Shown here in pieces: positions 23,558 to 31,219 of a stretch of DNA of 64,000 bases. Made by a program: the position numbers and the translations under genes. The DNA is from Streptomyces antimycoticus (GTDB lineage Bacteria > Actinomycetota > Actinomycetes > Streptomycetales > Streptomycetaceae). Location: positions 5,766,001 to 5,830,000 of the forward strand of contig NZ_BJHV01000001.1 in assembly GCF_005405925.1 (NCBI RefSeq), given 5' to 3'. The first letter of the stretch is position 1. Each line of letters opens with the position of its first letter. A model generated the notes under the pieces. That model searched no databases. It was not told the origin of the DNA and was given only the letters and a program-made list of their open reading frames with translations.

Positions 23558-24805
23558 TCAGAAGCTGTCGGGGCACCAGGGGCGTCGCGGCGTTCGCAGC
23601 AGCCGGTCCGCCAGTGCCGCCGCGCCCGGGCGCTCCTCGGCGATCCGGCCCAGCGAGGCGAGCCGGGCCGGCGACTCGTCGCCCAGCCACAGGGTGCCCA
23701 ACTCGCCGATGTCCATGGTCAGGTCGGCCGGGCGGCCCGTGGTCGCACACGCCGCGCCGTCGGGGCCCGCCTCCAGGAAATAGCGGCCACCGGCCAGCCC
23801 GGCGGCGTCGTGCAGCTCGAGCACCAGCGAGCCCTCGACCGGGTACGTACGCGTCTCCAGGAGCTGGGGCACATCCAGCGGGCGCAGCCACAGCCAGTCG
23901 GCGTACATGCTGACCTGGGCGGCGCGGGGGTCGCCGAGCAGCAGCGGAAGCAAATCGTCCGGGGCACGTCGGCCGGTGTTGACCCGGGTCACCCAGTCGA
24001 CCGAGAGCAGGAAGTGCCACAGCGCCCGCTCGGCGGCCGGGGTGACTCCCATCAGCTCGAGCACGGTGGCGGTGTTGTGCGGCCGCTTGTTGCCCTCCCA
24101 GCGGTCGTCCGCCGTATACGCGAGCAGTCCGTCCACCGAGCCGTCGGGGGAGCGGTAGAGGACATAGAACGGCTCGGTCCAGGGGCGGTTGGGGAACCGC
24201 TGCTGGCCGGTGCCGATCCGCCACCAGCTGTCCGGGCGGTCGATGACGCCGTGCTGCTGGGCGCGCAGCCGCTCATGCAGTGCGGGGCCCAGCTTCCGCA
24301 CCTCGTCGGCGTCGGCGAAGTCGACCCGGCCGCCGTCCACCGGAGCCGAGTGGCGCGGGTCGAGCCCGGCGCGGGGAACGTCCACCTGCCATTCGGTGGT
24401 CCAGGTGGCGGGGCCGAAGCCGTACCGCCCATAGATCGGGTACTCGGCCGCGATCAGGGTGGCCGCCGCGTCGCCCCGCTCCTTGGCGGCGCGCAGATCG
24501 TGCTCCATCATCCGGCTGAGCAGCCCCCGGCGGCGGTGGGTGGGCGACACCGCGACATTGCTGATCGCGTCGGCGGGGACGTCCGTCCCGCCGACCGCCG
24601 TCAGCCGCTGCGCGAAGCTGCGGAAGGTGGCGACGCAGCGGTCCTCGTCGAAGACCCCCTGCGTACGGGACAGGTCCATCTGCTCCCGCCGCAGCTCCAC
24701 CTCTTCCTTCGGCGCCTCCGGCGGACGCAGAAAGCCGGTGTTGAGCGCGATGGTCCAGCTGGTCAGATCGGAATCGGAGAGCGAGGTGCGGAGTTCGACG
24801 GCCAT
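23558..24805 (-). CDS. Eis-like GNAT acetyltransferase, 415 aa
   Basis: Three-domain acetyltransferase of the Eis (enhanced intracellular survival) family, which acetylates amines on aminoglycosides, peptides or proteins. ATG 24805. N-terminal GNAT domain with [20 protein letters not shown] (acetyl-CoA loop) and [13 protein letters not shown]; second GNAT-like domain ([31 protein letters not shown]); C-terminal SCP2-like domain ([23 protein letters not shown]). It ends in Ser-Phe, whose carboxylate is the catalytic base in Eis. Full family length. Converges with soxR across the 14-bp array. Confidence 0.9.
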   Translation of the reverse strand: MAVELRTSLSDSDLTSWTIALNTGFLRPPEAPKEEVELRREQMDLSRTQGVFDEDRCVATFRSFAQRLTAVGGTDVPADAISNVAVSPTHRRRGLLSRMMEHDLRAAKERGDAAATLIAAEYPIYGRYGFGPATWTTEWQVDVPRAGLDPRHSAPVDGGRVDFADADEVRKLGPALHERLRAQQHGVIDRPDSWWRIGTGQQRFPNRPWTEPFYVLYRSPDGSVDGLLAYTADDRWEGNKRPHNTATVLELMGVTPAAERALWHFLLSVDWVTRVNTGRRAPDDLLPLLLGDPRAAQVSMYADWLWLRPLDVPQLLETRTYPVEGSLVLELHDAAGLAGGRYFLEAGPDGAACATTGRPADLTMDIGELGTLWLGDESPARLASLGRIAEERPGAAALADRLLRTPRRPWCPDSF

Positions 24806-24900
24806 GCCCACACGCTAGGCGTGAGCCGCCATCGGCCGCACGCCGATTTCCCCAGCCTGTGGACGAGGTCCTTTCATCACACCGCACCCTGTGGACGGCT

Positions 24901-24992
24901 CGGCGAGCCCCCGGTGGACCGCTCGGCGAGCCCCCGATGGACGGCTGGGCCAGCCTCCGATGGGAGCCCCCGATGGACGCTGGGCAAGCACC
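24901..24992. repeat. degenerating 23-bp tandem repeat
   Basis: Two 23-bp copies (24901-24923, 24924-24946) sharing CGGCGAGCCCCCG and GGTGGAC/GATGGAC are followed by shortened and diverged copies to about 24992, in the gap between rsiG and the Eis-like gene. Confidence 0.75.
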
Positions 24993-25002
24993 CCGCGGGC
25001 GC

Positions 25003-25641
25003 CTACGCCAGTAGGTCGTCCACCTGCGCCTCTCCCTCGCGGTACCGGCGGGCGATCTCCGCACTGCAGCCGTCCGCCGTCCGCTGCAGCTCCTGCCGCC
25101 GCCGCGACACCTGCTGCTCATGGCCGACGAGGCGGGCCATCGCGCCGCGCAGCTCCTCGTCCGTACGGGCCCGCAGATCGGAGAGGCCCACCTCGGCCAG
25201 CATCTCCTCGGCCAGCCGCTCGTACTCGGCGCCCTGCGGCGTCCCGAGCGTGACATGGCGGGCCGAGGAGCGGTGCCGTGAGGGGAGATCCGCGAGGATC
25301 TCCGGCAGCCGGTCCACCAGCGCGGCGGACGGCTGTGCCGTGGCCGCCGCGGGCGCCGGGTCACGGCGATGGCCCAGCTCGGCGCGGAGGATGTCGATCC
25401 GGCCCTGCAGCAGTCTGCGCAGATAGCTCAGATCCGCCTCCTCGCCCTGTGCCGCGCGGCGCAGCGCCCGCAGCTCCGGAAGCCGCAGTGCGTGCAGTCC
25501 GCTCGCCGCCGCGGACGTGGGAGCCATGGTCGGCGCCGTCACGGCGGTGGAGTCGGCCCGCCGCCCGCCGCGCTGGCTCGGCGGCCGTGGCGGCAGCAGG
25601 CCCTCGGTGGCCATGGGCTGGCCGGTGCCCGGTGTGGTCAT
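25003..25641 (-). CDS. rsiG: RsiG, c-di-GMP-dependent anti-sigma factor of WhiG
   Basis: Anti-sigma factor that, when loaded with cyclic di-GMP, sequesters sigma-WhiG and delays sporulation. ATG 25641 behind GGAGGGG, 212 aa. Both c-di-GMP signatures of the form E-x3-S-x2-R-x3-Q-x3-D are present: E68-S72-R75-Q79-D83 ([16 protein letters not shown]) and E175-S179-R182-Q186-D190 ([16 protein letters not shown]), one on each helix of an antiparallel coiled coil. The first 45 residues are a disordered Pro/Ala/Thr tail. whiG itself is not in the window. Divergent from dtd. Confidence 0.93.
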   Translation of the reverse strand: MTTPGTGQPMATEGLLPPRPPSQRGGRRADSTAVTAPTMAPTSAAASGLHALRLPELRALRRAAQGEEADLSYLRRLLQGRIDILRAELGHRRDPAPAAATAQPSAALVDRLPEILADLPSRHRSSARHVTLGTPQGAEYERLAEEMLAEVGLSDLRARTDEELRGAMARLVGHEQQVSRRRQELQRTADGCSAEIARRYREGEAQVDDLLA

Positions 25642-25787
25642 TGGTGTCCGTCCCCTCCAGCGATGCGTCATTCCCGCAGTTCCTGCCCGCTTGCACCGCC
25701 TGCACGCATCGTGCCACCAGTGATGCTCCCTGTGCAGCGGCTCTCCACCCGATCGGCCCCGGATGGACGCACGGCATGATGGTCGGT

Positions 25788-26213
25788 ATGCGTGCTGTGG
25801 TACAGAGAGTGGACGGGGCAAACGTCGTCGTGGACGGCGAGACAGTCGGCGAGATCGTCGGCCAGGGGCTGTGTGTGCTGGTCGGGGTGACGCATGACGA
25901 CACTCCGGAGAAGGCGGCCCAGCTCGCCCGCAAGCTGTGGTCCGTAAGGATCCTCCAGGGCGAGAAGTCCTGCTCGGACACGGCCGCCCCGCTGCTGGTC
26001 ATCAGCCAGTTCACGCTCTACGGCGACGCCCGTAAGGGGCGCCGTCCCACCTGGAACGCGGCGGCGCCCGGCGGGGTCGCCGAACCGCTCGTCGACGAGG
26101 TGGTGGCCCAGTTGCGGAAGCTGGGCGCGCACGTGGAAACGGGCCGGTTCGGAGCGGACATGAAGGTCTCGCTCACGAACGACGGCCCGTTCACGGTGTT
26201 GATCGAGGTCTAG
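25788..26213 (+). CDS. dtd: D-aminoacyl-tRNA deacylase
   Basis: Hydrolyses D-aminoacyl-tRNA (and glycyl-tRNA-Ala), protecting translation from D-amino acids. ATG 25788, 141 aa. Family motifs: MRAVVQRV N-terminus, [30 protein letters not shown] (the SQxxLxG catalytic loop) and [19 protein letters not shown] (the NxGPxT chirality loop). The stretch between KLWSVRI and the SQ loop is a little shorter than usual, replacing the common EDGKMNRS-like segment with [13 protein letters not shown]. Otherwise complete. Converges with ygfZ. Confidence 0.95.
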   Translation: MRAVVQRVDGANVVVDGETVGEIVGQGLCVLVGVTHDDTPEKAAQLARKLWSVRILQGEKSCSDTAAPLLVISQFTLYGDARKGRRPTWNAAAPGGVAEPLVDEVVAQLRKLGAHVETGRFGADMKVSLTNDGPFTVLIEV

Positions 26214-26252
26214 CGCGACCTCACCGCGACGTCTGGCGCGACCCCACCGGGC

Positions 26253-27218
26253 TCACGGCTCCACGACCGTCTCCTGTGCGGCGGCCGTGGAGTCGGCGAT
26301 CAGCTCCGCGTCCACCGGTACATTGCGCTTGACCAGCGCGAGCGCGATCGGCCCCAGCTCGTGGTGGCGGGCCGAGGAGGTGATGAACCCCAGTTGGCGG
26401 CCCTCCTCGCCCTCCGATGCCAGCCGTATGGGCGCGCCGTGGGAGGGCAGCGTCACCTCGCTGCCGTCGAGGTGGAGGAAGACCAGCCGGCGCGGTGGCT
26501 TCCCCAGGTTCTGCACCCGGGCGACGGTCTCCTGGCCGCGGTAGCAGCCCTTCTGCAGGTGGACGGCGGAGCCGATCCACCCCAGCTCATGCGGGATGGT
26601 GCGGTGGTCGGTCTCCAGGCCGACCCGCGGCCGGTGGGCCTCGACCCGCAGCGCCTCGTACGCCAGCACTCCGATCGCCGGCCCGCTCGCCTCGGCGAAG
26701 TCGGTGAGCCGCGCACGCGGCAGGAAGAGATCCCGGCCGTGTGGGGTCTCGCGGACGACGGTGTCCTCGGGGGCCTCGGTGATGCTGCCCGCCGGGAGGT
26801 GGACGACCGCGTAGTCGTCGGTGCGGTCCGCGATGTCGACCCGGTAGAAGAACTTCATGCTCTCCAGGTAGGCGATCAGATCGCGCTGGCTGTCGGGCTC
26901 CACATGGGCCCAGGTCGTTTCGCCGTCGTCGACGAGATAGAGCGCGTGTTCGATATGGCCGTGGGCGGAGAGGATCAGGGCTTCGGTGGCCTGGCCCGGC
27001 GGGAGCTCGCTGACGTGCTGGGTGATCAGCAGATGCAGCCAGCTCAGCCGGTCGGCACCGCTGACCGTGACCACTCCGCGGTGCGAGAGGTCCACGAAGC
27101 CGGTGCCGTCGGCGAGCGCGCGCTGCTCGCGGAACAGGTCGCCATAGTGGGCGGCGACGCCTTCGTCGGGGCCCTCGCCGGGGACGGCGCCGGGCAGCGA
27201 CAGCAAAGGGCTCTTCAT
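26253..27218 (-). CDS. ygfZ: folate-binding protein YgfZ
   Basis: Tetrahydrofolate-dependent accessory factor for repair or assembly of iron-sulfur enzymes. ATG 27218, 321 aa. GcvT-like fold: LSHRGVVTVSGADRLSWLHL near the start, GHIEHALYLVDDG, the hallmark KGCYRGQETVARVQNLGKPP with the conserved Cys, and a C-terminal beta barrel (LGFITSSARHHELGPIALAL). Nine bases downstream of nur on the same strand, so probably one transcript; this nur-ygfZ pairing is familiar in Streptomyces. Confidence 0.94.
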   Translation of the reverse strand: MKSPLLSLPGAVPGEGPDEGVAAHYGDLFREQRALADGTGFVDLSHRGVVTVSGADRLSWLHLLITQHVSELPPGQATEALILSAHGHIEHALYLVDDGETTWAHVEPDSQRDLIAYLESMKFFYRVDIADRTDDYAVVHLPAGSITEAPEDTVVRETPHGRDLFLPRARLTDFAEASGPAIGVLAYEALRVEAHRPRVGLETDHRTIPHELGWIGSAVHLQKGCYRGQETVARVQNLGKPPRRLVFLHLDGSEVTLPSHGAPIRLASEGEEGRQLGFITSSARHHELGPIALALVKRNVPVDAELIADSTAAAQETVVEP

Positions 27219-27227
27219 GAACTCAGC

Positions 27228-27704
27228 CTACGACCTGCGGGCTCGGCCCTCACCGGAGCCGTTTTGGCCGTCGTCTCCACCGCGCTGCCGGGCCGCGCAC
27301 GCGGCACACCGGCCGAAGATCGCGAAGTGCTTCAGATCGGTCTCGAAGCCGAAGTCCGCGCGGAGCTGCCGGGTGAAGGAGTCGGCCACGGAGACATCGG
27401 CCTCGATCACATCCGTGCAGTCGCGGCACACCATATGGATGTGATGGTGCCGGTCGGCCAGGTGGTACGTGGGGGCGCCATGGCCGAGATGGGCGTGGCT
27501 GACCAGGCCCAGCTCCTCCAGCAGCTCCAGCGTGCGGTAGACCGTGGAGATGTTGACGCCACTCGCGGTGCGGCGCACCTCGGTGAGGATCTCGTCCGGA
27601 GTGGCGTGCTCCAGATGATCGACGGCTTCGAGCACGAGCTGGCGCTGCGGGGTCAGCCGGTAGCCGCGCTCCCGCAGATCGCTCTTCCAGTCGGTGGTCG
27701 CCAC
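27228..27704 (-). CDS. nur: nickel-responsive Fur-family regulator Nur
   Basis: Ni-dependent repressor that controls nickel uptake and the switch between Ni- and Fe-superoxide dismutase. GTG 27704, 158 aa. With this start the metal residues fall at the published Streptomyces coelicolor Nur numbers: Ni site His70, His72 and His126, M site His33, His86, His88 and His90. HTH: LTPQRQLVLEAVDHLEHATP...GVNISTVYRTLELLEELG. A CxxC pair (CAAC) is near the C-terminus, after which the tail is Gly/Arg rich. Followed by ygfZ. Confidence 0.93.
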   Translation of the reverse strand: MATTDWKSDLRERGYRLTPQRQLVLEAVDHLEHATPDEILTEVRRTASGVNISTVYRTLELLEELGLVSHAHLGHGAPTYHLADRHHHIHMVCRDCTDVIEADVSVADSFTRQLRADFGFETDLKHFAIFGRCAACAARQRGGDDGQNGSGEGRARRS

Positions 27705-27807
27705 GGTGCAAGTGTAGGCGGGCACGCGATTACCGGCCGGACGCACAGGGGCAGAACCGGCCGCGGCACGGAAGAGCCGGGCTCGGCGGCAGGCGGAACG
27801 GCCCGCT

Positions 27808-27867
27808 CAAGAGCCCAAGAGCCCAAGAGCCCAAGAGCCCAAGCACTCAGGCACTCAGGCACTCAGC
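27808..27867. repeat. 8-bp microsatellite (CAAGAGCC then CAGGCACT)
   Basis: Four copies of CAAGAGCC, one hybrid CAAGCACT, then two CAGGCACT and a partial unit, running into the stop codon of the nitrobindin gene at 27863. In the gap upstream of nur. The unit shift in the middle suggests successive slippage events. Confidence 0.85.
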
Positions 27868-28426
27868 GGAAGAAGGCGATCCCGTCGTCCGGCAGGTCCT
27901 TGAGGTCCTTGGCCCACTCCCGGGGGTCGACGACCTTCTTCAGATGCGCGGACATGTACGGGCGCAGCTCGACCTCGGGGGTGGCCTTCTCGCCGACCCA
28001 CATCAGATCGCTGTTGACGTAGCCGTACAGCCGCTTGCCGCCCGCGTACGGGGCCGCGTGCGCGGTGCGCGCCACCGCGTCCGTCGCCAGGTCGATCTGC
28101 GGCTTGCCCTCCGCGAGCTCGCCGTACCAGACCTCGACGATGCCCTGGTCCCGGCTCATCACGACCTCGACCTTGCGGTCCTTGTCGATCCGCCAGTAGC
28201 CGGACTCGGTCTCCAGGGGGCGCACCTTCTTGCCCTCGGAGTCCAGCACCCAGGTGTGCGAGACGTACTCGATGAAGTCGCGGCCGTCGTGCGTGAAGGT
28301 CGCCTCCTGGCCGAAGTTGCACTTCTCGGCCCCGGGGAAGTCCGATACGCCCGCGCCTTCCCAGTTGCCCAGGAGGAAGGCGAGCGGTACGAGGTCCGGG
28401 TGGAGGTCGGAGGGAATCTGGATCAT
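27863..28426 (-). CDS. nitrobindin-like heme-binding beta-barrel protein, 187 aa
   Basis: THAP4/nitrobindin family (DUF1794) ten-stranded barrel, which in studied members binds heme and isomerises peroxynitrite. ATG 28426. The hallmark GNWEGAG is at about residues 20-26; further family features are FGQEATFTHDGRDFIEYVSH, SGYWRIDKDRKVEVVMSRDQGIVEV (split here as SGYWRID and VEVVMSRDQG), and KRLYGYVNSDLMWV. Divergent-free single gene followed by an 8-bp microsatellite that enters the stop codon. It precedes nur on the same strand, with 158 bp between them. Confidence 0.88.
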   Translation of the reverse strand: MIQIPSDLHPDLVPLAFLLGNWEGAGVSDFPGAEKCNFGQEATFTHDGRDFIEYVSHTWVLDSEGKKVRPLETESGYWRIDKDRKVEVVMSRDQGIVEVWYGELAEGKPQIDLATDAVARTAHAAPYAGGKRLYGYVNSDLMWVGEKATPEVELRPYMSAHLKKVVDPREWAKDLKDLPDDGIAFFR

Positions 28427-28478
28427 GAATTCAGGCGATCTGTCGAGAGTCGAGCCGTGATGGCCGGGCGGGAGGGGG

Positions 28479-28580
28479 TCAGCGCTGGCCCTGGTACAGC
28501 TTCTTCCAGGTCAGTGCGGCGAAGCCGAGCGTGGCCACGGCGACCAGGATCATCAGGGTGGTGAAGACTGCCTCAAGCAC
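28479..28580 (-). CDS. 33-aa single-span membrane peptide
   Basis: GTG 28580 with AGGAG eight bases upstream starts a 33-residue peptide consisting of one hydrophobic helix (TTLMILVAVATLGFAALT) and a basic end WKKLYQGQR. Inside-basic polarity suggests N-out/C-in. A near-identical tiny protein is, from memory, conserved at this place in Streptomyces, upstream of the nitrobindin gene. Too short for standard gene calling. Function unknown. Confidence 0.7.
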   Translation of the reverse strand: MLEAVFTTLMILVAVATLGFAALTWKKLYQGQR

Positions 28581-28698
28581 GAGCGCGCTCCTCGGAACAG
28601 ATGACGGACGGCACCGAGTCTAGTCGGCGCCGGGGTGGCCGGTGGAGACAGGTCGCCGTGCCGCGCCCGGGCCACCGTGCCGACCCTAAGGTTGGTGT

Positions 28699-29064
28699 AT
28701 GGCGAAGAAGCTGGTGATCAAGGTGACGGCGGGCGCGGACGCTCCCGAGCGGTGCTCCCAGGCGTTCACGGTGGCGGCGGTGGCCGCGGCGAGCGGGGTC
28801 GAGGTCTCGCTCTGGCTGACCGGGGAGTCGACGTGGTTCGCGCTGCCGGGCCGGGCGGCGGAGTTCGAGCTGCCGCATGCGGCGCCGCTGCCGGATCTGA
28901 TCGACGGCATCCTTACGGGCGGCGGCCAGATCACGGTGTGCACCCAGTGCGCGGCGCGCCGGAAGATCGAGGAGAAGGATCTGATCGAGGGGGCCCGGAT
29001 CGCGGGTGCTCAGGTCTTCGTGAGCGAGATCATGCCGGACGGCGTCCAGGCGCTCGTGTACTAG
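28699..29064 (+). CDS. DsrE-family protein, 121 aa
   Basis: Small Rossmann-like DsrE/DsrF/TusD-fold protein, a class that carries or relays sulfur on a conserved cysteine. ATG 28699. Features: KLVIKVTAGADAPERCSQAF at the start, VEVSLWLTGESTWFALP, and GGQITVCTQCAARRKIEEKD with a CTQC pair that could be the sulfur-relay or redox site; ends in VSEIMPDGVQALVY. It lies near DUF1416 and sulfurtransferase genes, consistent with a sulfur role, though on the other strand. Confidence 0.87.
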   Translation: MAKKLVIKVTAGADAPERCSQAFTVAAVAAASGVEVSLWLTGESTWFALPGRAAEFELPHAAPLPDLIDGILTGGGQITVCTQCAARRKIEEKDLIEGARIAGAQVFVSEIMPDGVQALVY

Positions 29065-29199
29065 GGCGGTCCTCAGGGCCCCGGCTACCAGGGCGGTCCT
29101 GGGCACCGCGGGCTACCGGGGCGGACCTCTACGCCCCGGCCGGGGCCCGGTCAGTGGCCCCTGCCGGGCCCCGATCGGCCGGGGCGGTTGTGCTGGTGG

Positions 29200-29457
29200 T
29201 CAATGCCGGTGGTTGTGCTCGTCCAGCTCCCGCCACCACCGGTCGGATTCCTCGTCCCCCGACTCGTCCCACCACCGGTCGTCCGGGCCCCGGCGATTGG
29301 CCACTATGGCGGCCAGGGGCGGGATCACCATGGCGACGATGCACATCGCGACCGCGGCGGGTACGGACCACAGGCGCACAAAGGCCCACGCCGAGATGAA
29401 GAGCGTCAGACACGCGCCCATCAGGAAAAAATATGCGTGGCGGCGTCGCGCGTACAT
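29200..29457 (-). CDS. DUF3099 membrane protein, 85 aa
   Basis: Small two-helix membrane protein, conserved in actinobacteria, role unknown. ATG 29457 behind GGAG. RRRHAYFFLMGACLTLFISA and WSVPAAVAMCIVAMVIPPLA are the membrane segments; the exposed tail NRRGPDDRWWDESGDEESDR is the family signature (RxPDDRWWDE-like). Open frame continues upstream to 29601 but that part is hairpin DNA. Follows the DUF1416 gene after a strong terminator. Confidence 0.86.
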   Translation of the reverse strand: MYARRRHAYFFLMGACLTLFISAWAFVRLWSVPAAVAMCIVAMVIPPLAAIVANRRGPDDRWWDESGDEESDRWWRELDEHNHRH

Positions 29458-29527
29458 ATCTCCAGCGTACGTCCCAGGCCGCCGCGCCGACAGACGAAGG
29501 ACACCGGCACCGACAGGCGAGACAGAC

Positions 29528-29575
29528 GGAGGGCCGCACCCCGCCGAGGCGTCCAACCCTGGGGTGCGGCCCTCC
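29528..29575 (-). terminator. terminator of the sulfurtransferase-DUF1416 operon
   Basis: Perfect 15-bp stem GGAGGGCCGCACCCC (29528-29542) / GGGGTGCGGCCCTCC (29561-29575) with an 18-base loop, 30 bp after the DUF1416 stop in the direction of transcription. Confidence 0.85.
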
Positions 29576-29604
29576 GGCCGTGTGTCACGACGCGCCGTCA
29601 CGCG

Positions 29605-29892
29605 TCAGACGGCGATGGCGACCTCCGCCAGCCCGCCCTTCTGGGCGACAACAGTGCGGTCCGCGGTGCCGCCGGGAACCAGGGCACGCAGCGTCCAGGT
29701 GCCCTCCGCGGCGTAGAAACGGAACTGTCCGGTCGCGGAGGTGGGGACCTCGGCGGTGAACTCGCCGGTGCTGTCCAGCAGCCGGACGTAGCCGGTGACG
29801 GGCTCGCCGTCGCGGGTCACCGAACCCTGGATGGTGGTCTCACCGGGCTTGATCGTCGAGGCGTCGGGGCCGCCGGCCTTGGCTCCACACAT
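29605..29892 (-). CDS. DUF1416 protein, 95 aa
   Basis: Small beta-sandwich protein (DUF1416), nearly always encoded beside a thiosulfate sulfurtransferase in actinobacteria, as here. ATG 29892. MCGAKAGGPD start, then an Ig/carboxypeptidase-regulatory-like fold (IQGSVTRDGEPVTGYVRLLD, FTAEVPTSATGQFRFYAAEG). Single Cys at residue 2. Probably co-transcribed with the sulfurtransferase, which ends 43 bp upstream; a terminator follows. Function unknown; a partner of the sulfur enzyme is an inference from linkage. Confidence 0.9.
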   Translation of the reverse strand: MCGAKAGGPDASTIKPGETTIQGSVTRDGEPVTGYVRLLDSTGEFTAEVPTSATGQFRFYAAEGTWTLRALVPGGTADRTVVAQKGGLAEVAIAV

Positions 29893-29935
29893 GGATGTCT
29901 GTCCTTACCTTCGGGGGCGCGTTCGGGGAGAGGGG

Positions 29936-30775
29936 TCAGCTGCCGGCGCCGAGCTCGACCGGCACGCCGACCAGCGAGCCGTACTCGGTCCAGGAGCCGT
30001 CGTAGTTCTTGACGTTGGTCTGGCCCAGGAGCTCGTGCAGGACGAACCAGGTGTGAGCGGAGCGCTCACCGATGCGGCAGTAGGCGATGGTGTCCTTCGC
30101 CAGGTCGACGCCCGCGCCCTCGTAGATCTCCTTGAGCTCGTCGTCGCTCTTGAAGGTGCCGTCGTCGTTGGCCGACTTCGACCAGGGGATGTTGCGGGCG
30201 CTCGGCACGTGGCCGGGACGCTGCGACTGCTCCTGCGGGAGGTGGGCCGGGGCGAGCAGCTTGCCGGAGAACTCGTCGGGGGAGCGCACGTCGACGAGGT
30301 TCAGCGAGCCGATGGCGTCGACGACCTCGTCGCGGAAGGCGCGGATGGAGGCGTCCTGCGGCTTGGCCTTGTACTCGGTCGCCGCGCGGGTCGGCACCTC
30401 GGCGACCAGGTCGCGGGAGTCGAGCTCCCACTTCTTGCGGCCGCCGTCGAGCAGCTTGACGTCCTGGTGGCCGTAGAGCTTGAAGTACCAGTAGGCGTAC
30501 GCCGCGAACCAGTTGTTGTTGCCGCCGTAGAGGACGACCGTGTCGTCGTTGGCGATGCCCTTCTCCGACAGGAGCTTCTCGAAGCCGGCCTGGTCGACGA
30601 AGTCACGGCGCACCGGGTCCTGGAGGTCCTGCTTCCAGTCGATCCGGACGGCGTTCTTGATGTGGTTCTTGTCGTAGGCCGACGTGTCCTCGTCCACCTC
30701 GACGATGACCGTCTTGGGGTCGTCGATCCGGGCCTGGACCCACTCGGCGTCCACCAGGACGTCACTGCGGCTCAT
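29936..30775 (-). CDS. thiosulfate/3-mercaptopyruvate sulfurtransferase, 279 aa
   Basis: Two-domain rhodanese transferring sulfur from thiosulfate (or mercaptopyruvate) to an acceptor such as cyanide or thioredoxin. ATG 30775 behind GGAGGAG. The inactive N-terminal rhodanese domain has DTVVLYGGNNNWFAAYAYW; the active C-terminal domain carries Cys 233 in the loop IAYCRIGERSAHTW, and NLVDVRSPDEFSG. Two insertions rich in Asp/Lys are usual in actinobacterial members. Preceded by a 153-nt leader and a 26-aa leader peptide, and followed by DUF1416, suggesting control by sulfur or cysteine supply. Confidence 0.94.
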   Translation of the reverse strand: MSRSDVLVDAEWVQARIDDPKTVIVEVDEDTSAYDKNHIKNAVRIDWKQDLQDPVRRDFVDQAGFEKLLSEKGIANDDTVVLYGGNNNWFAAYAYWYFKLYGHQDVKLLDGGRKKWELDSRDLVAEVPTRAATEYKAKPQDASIRAFRDEVVDAIGSLNLVDVRSPDEFSGKLLAPAHLPQEQSQRPGHVPSARNIPWSKSANDDGTFKSDDELKEIYEGAGVDLAKDTIAYCRIGERSAHTWFVLHELLGQTNVKNYDGSWTEYGSLVGVPVELGAGS

Positions 30776-30810
30776 GTTCTCTCCTCCGGGGCAGTTGCGG
30801 CGGTACGGGC

Positions 30811-30920
30811 ACGCTCGCGACGCGGCGCCGCGCGGGGCGTGCGGCGAGCGTACGAGCGAAAGTGCGGGAAGGCCCGGCTGACGGGCCGAAGAGGGGGCCG
30901 GTCCGAGGCGTGCCGGACCG
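30811..30920 (-). promoter_or_regulatory. structured mRNA leader (candidate attenuator)
   Basis: Three stems lie between the leader peptide and the sulfurtransferase start: 7-bp CGGTCCG/CGGACCG (30899-30905 with 30914-30920), 6-bp GGCCCG/CGGGCC (30871-30887), and 8-bp ACGCTCGC/GCGAGCGT (30811-30818 with 30844-30851). Alternative pairing with the translated leader is plausible but was not computed. Confidence 0.5.
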
Positions 30921-30928
30921 CGTCCCGT

Positions 30929-31009
30929 TCAGACGGTGCGACAGAGCATGGCGGCGACACGGCACAGGTCGACTGCCCGCCGCTTCGTGAGATCCGCCTG
31001 TCGCTTCAT
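30929..31009 (-). CDS. putative leader peptide of the sulfurtransferase operon, 26 aa
   Basis: ATG 31009 to TGA 30929 encodes a 26-residue peptide containing LTKRRAVDLCRVAAMLCRTV. It has the R-AVDLCRVAAMLCR pattern of the actinobacterial leader peptides found upstream of sulfur-assimilation genes. Two Cys codons make cysteinyl-tRNA supply a possible signal through ribosome stalling, with stems following in the leader. A -10-like TACGAT ends seven bases before the ATG, suggesting the transcript begins at or near the start codon (leaderless). Confidence 0.82.
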   Translation of the reverse strand: MKRQADLTKRRAVDLCRVAAMLCRTV

Positions 31010-31016
31010 GCGTCCG

Positions 31017-31046
31017 ATCGTAGGGATGGACAGGCGGGCATGTCAC
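31017..31046 (-). promoter_or_regulatory. promoter of the leader-peptide/sulfurtransferase operon
   Basis: Minus strand: GTGACA (31046-31041), 18-bp spacer, TACGAT (31022-31017). The -10 is seven bases from the leader-peptide ATG at 31009. Confidence 0.55.
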
Positions 31047-31064
31047 CGGCGTGTCGAATGATGA

Positions 31065-31076
31065 GACGATATCGTC
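31065..31076. promoter_or_regulatory. perfect 12-bp palindrome GACGATATCGTC
   Basis: Exact palindrome about 20 bp upstream of the leader-peptide promoter; a near copy GACGAGATCGTC is at 31159-31170. Candidate operator pair for the sulfur operon. No regulator is assigned. Confidence 0.45.
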
Positions 31077-31182
31077 CGTAGAGTGAGATGAGAGGGGGTG
31101 CGCGCCCCGCAGGCGGGGTCGTCCGGGCAGGCGAAGGCCACGGGCGGTCATGGACGCGGACGAGATCGTCTCAGTGAATGGA

Positions 31183-31208
31183 CCAGGGGCATGATCGGAC
31201 GCCCCTGG
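31183..31208 (-). terminator. terminator hairpin after the DUF2993 gene
   Basis: Perfect 8-bp stem CCAGGGGC (31183-31190) / GCCCCTGG (31201-31208), 10-base loop, 12 bp beyond the stop at 31220. No U tract. Confidence 0.65.
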
Positions 31209-31219
31209 TGTTGATCGCG

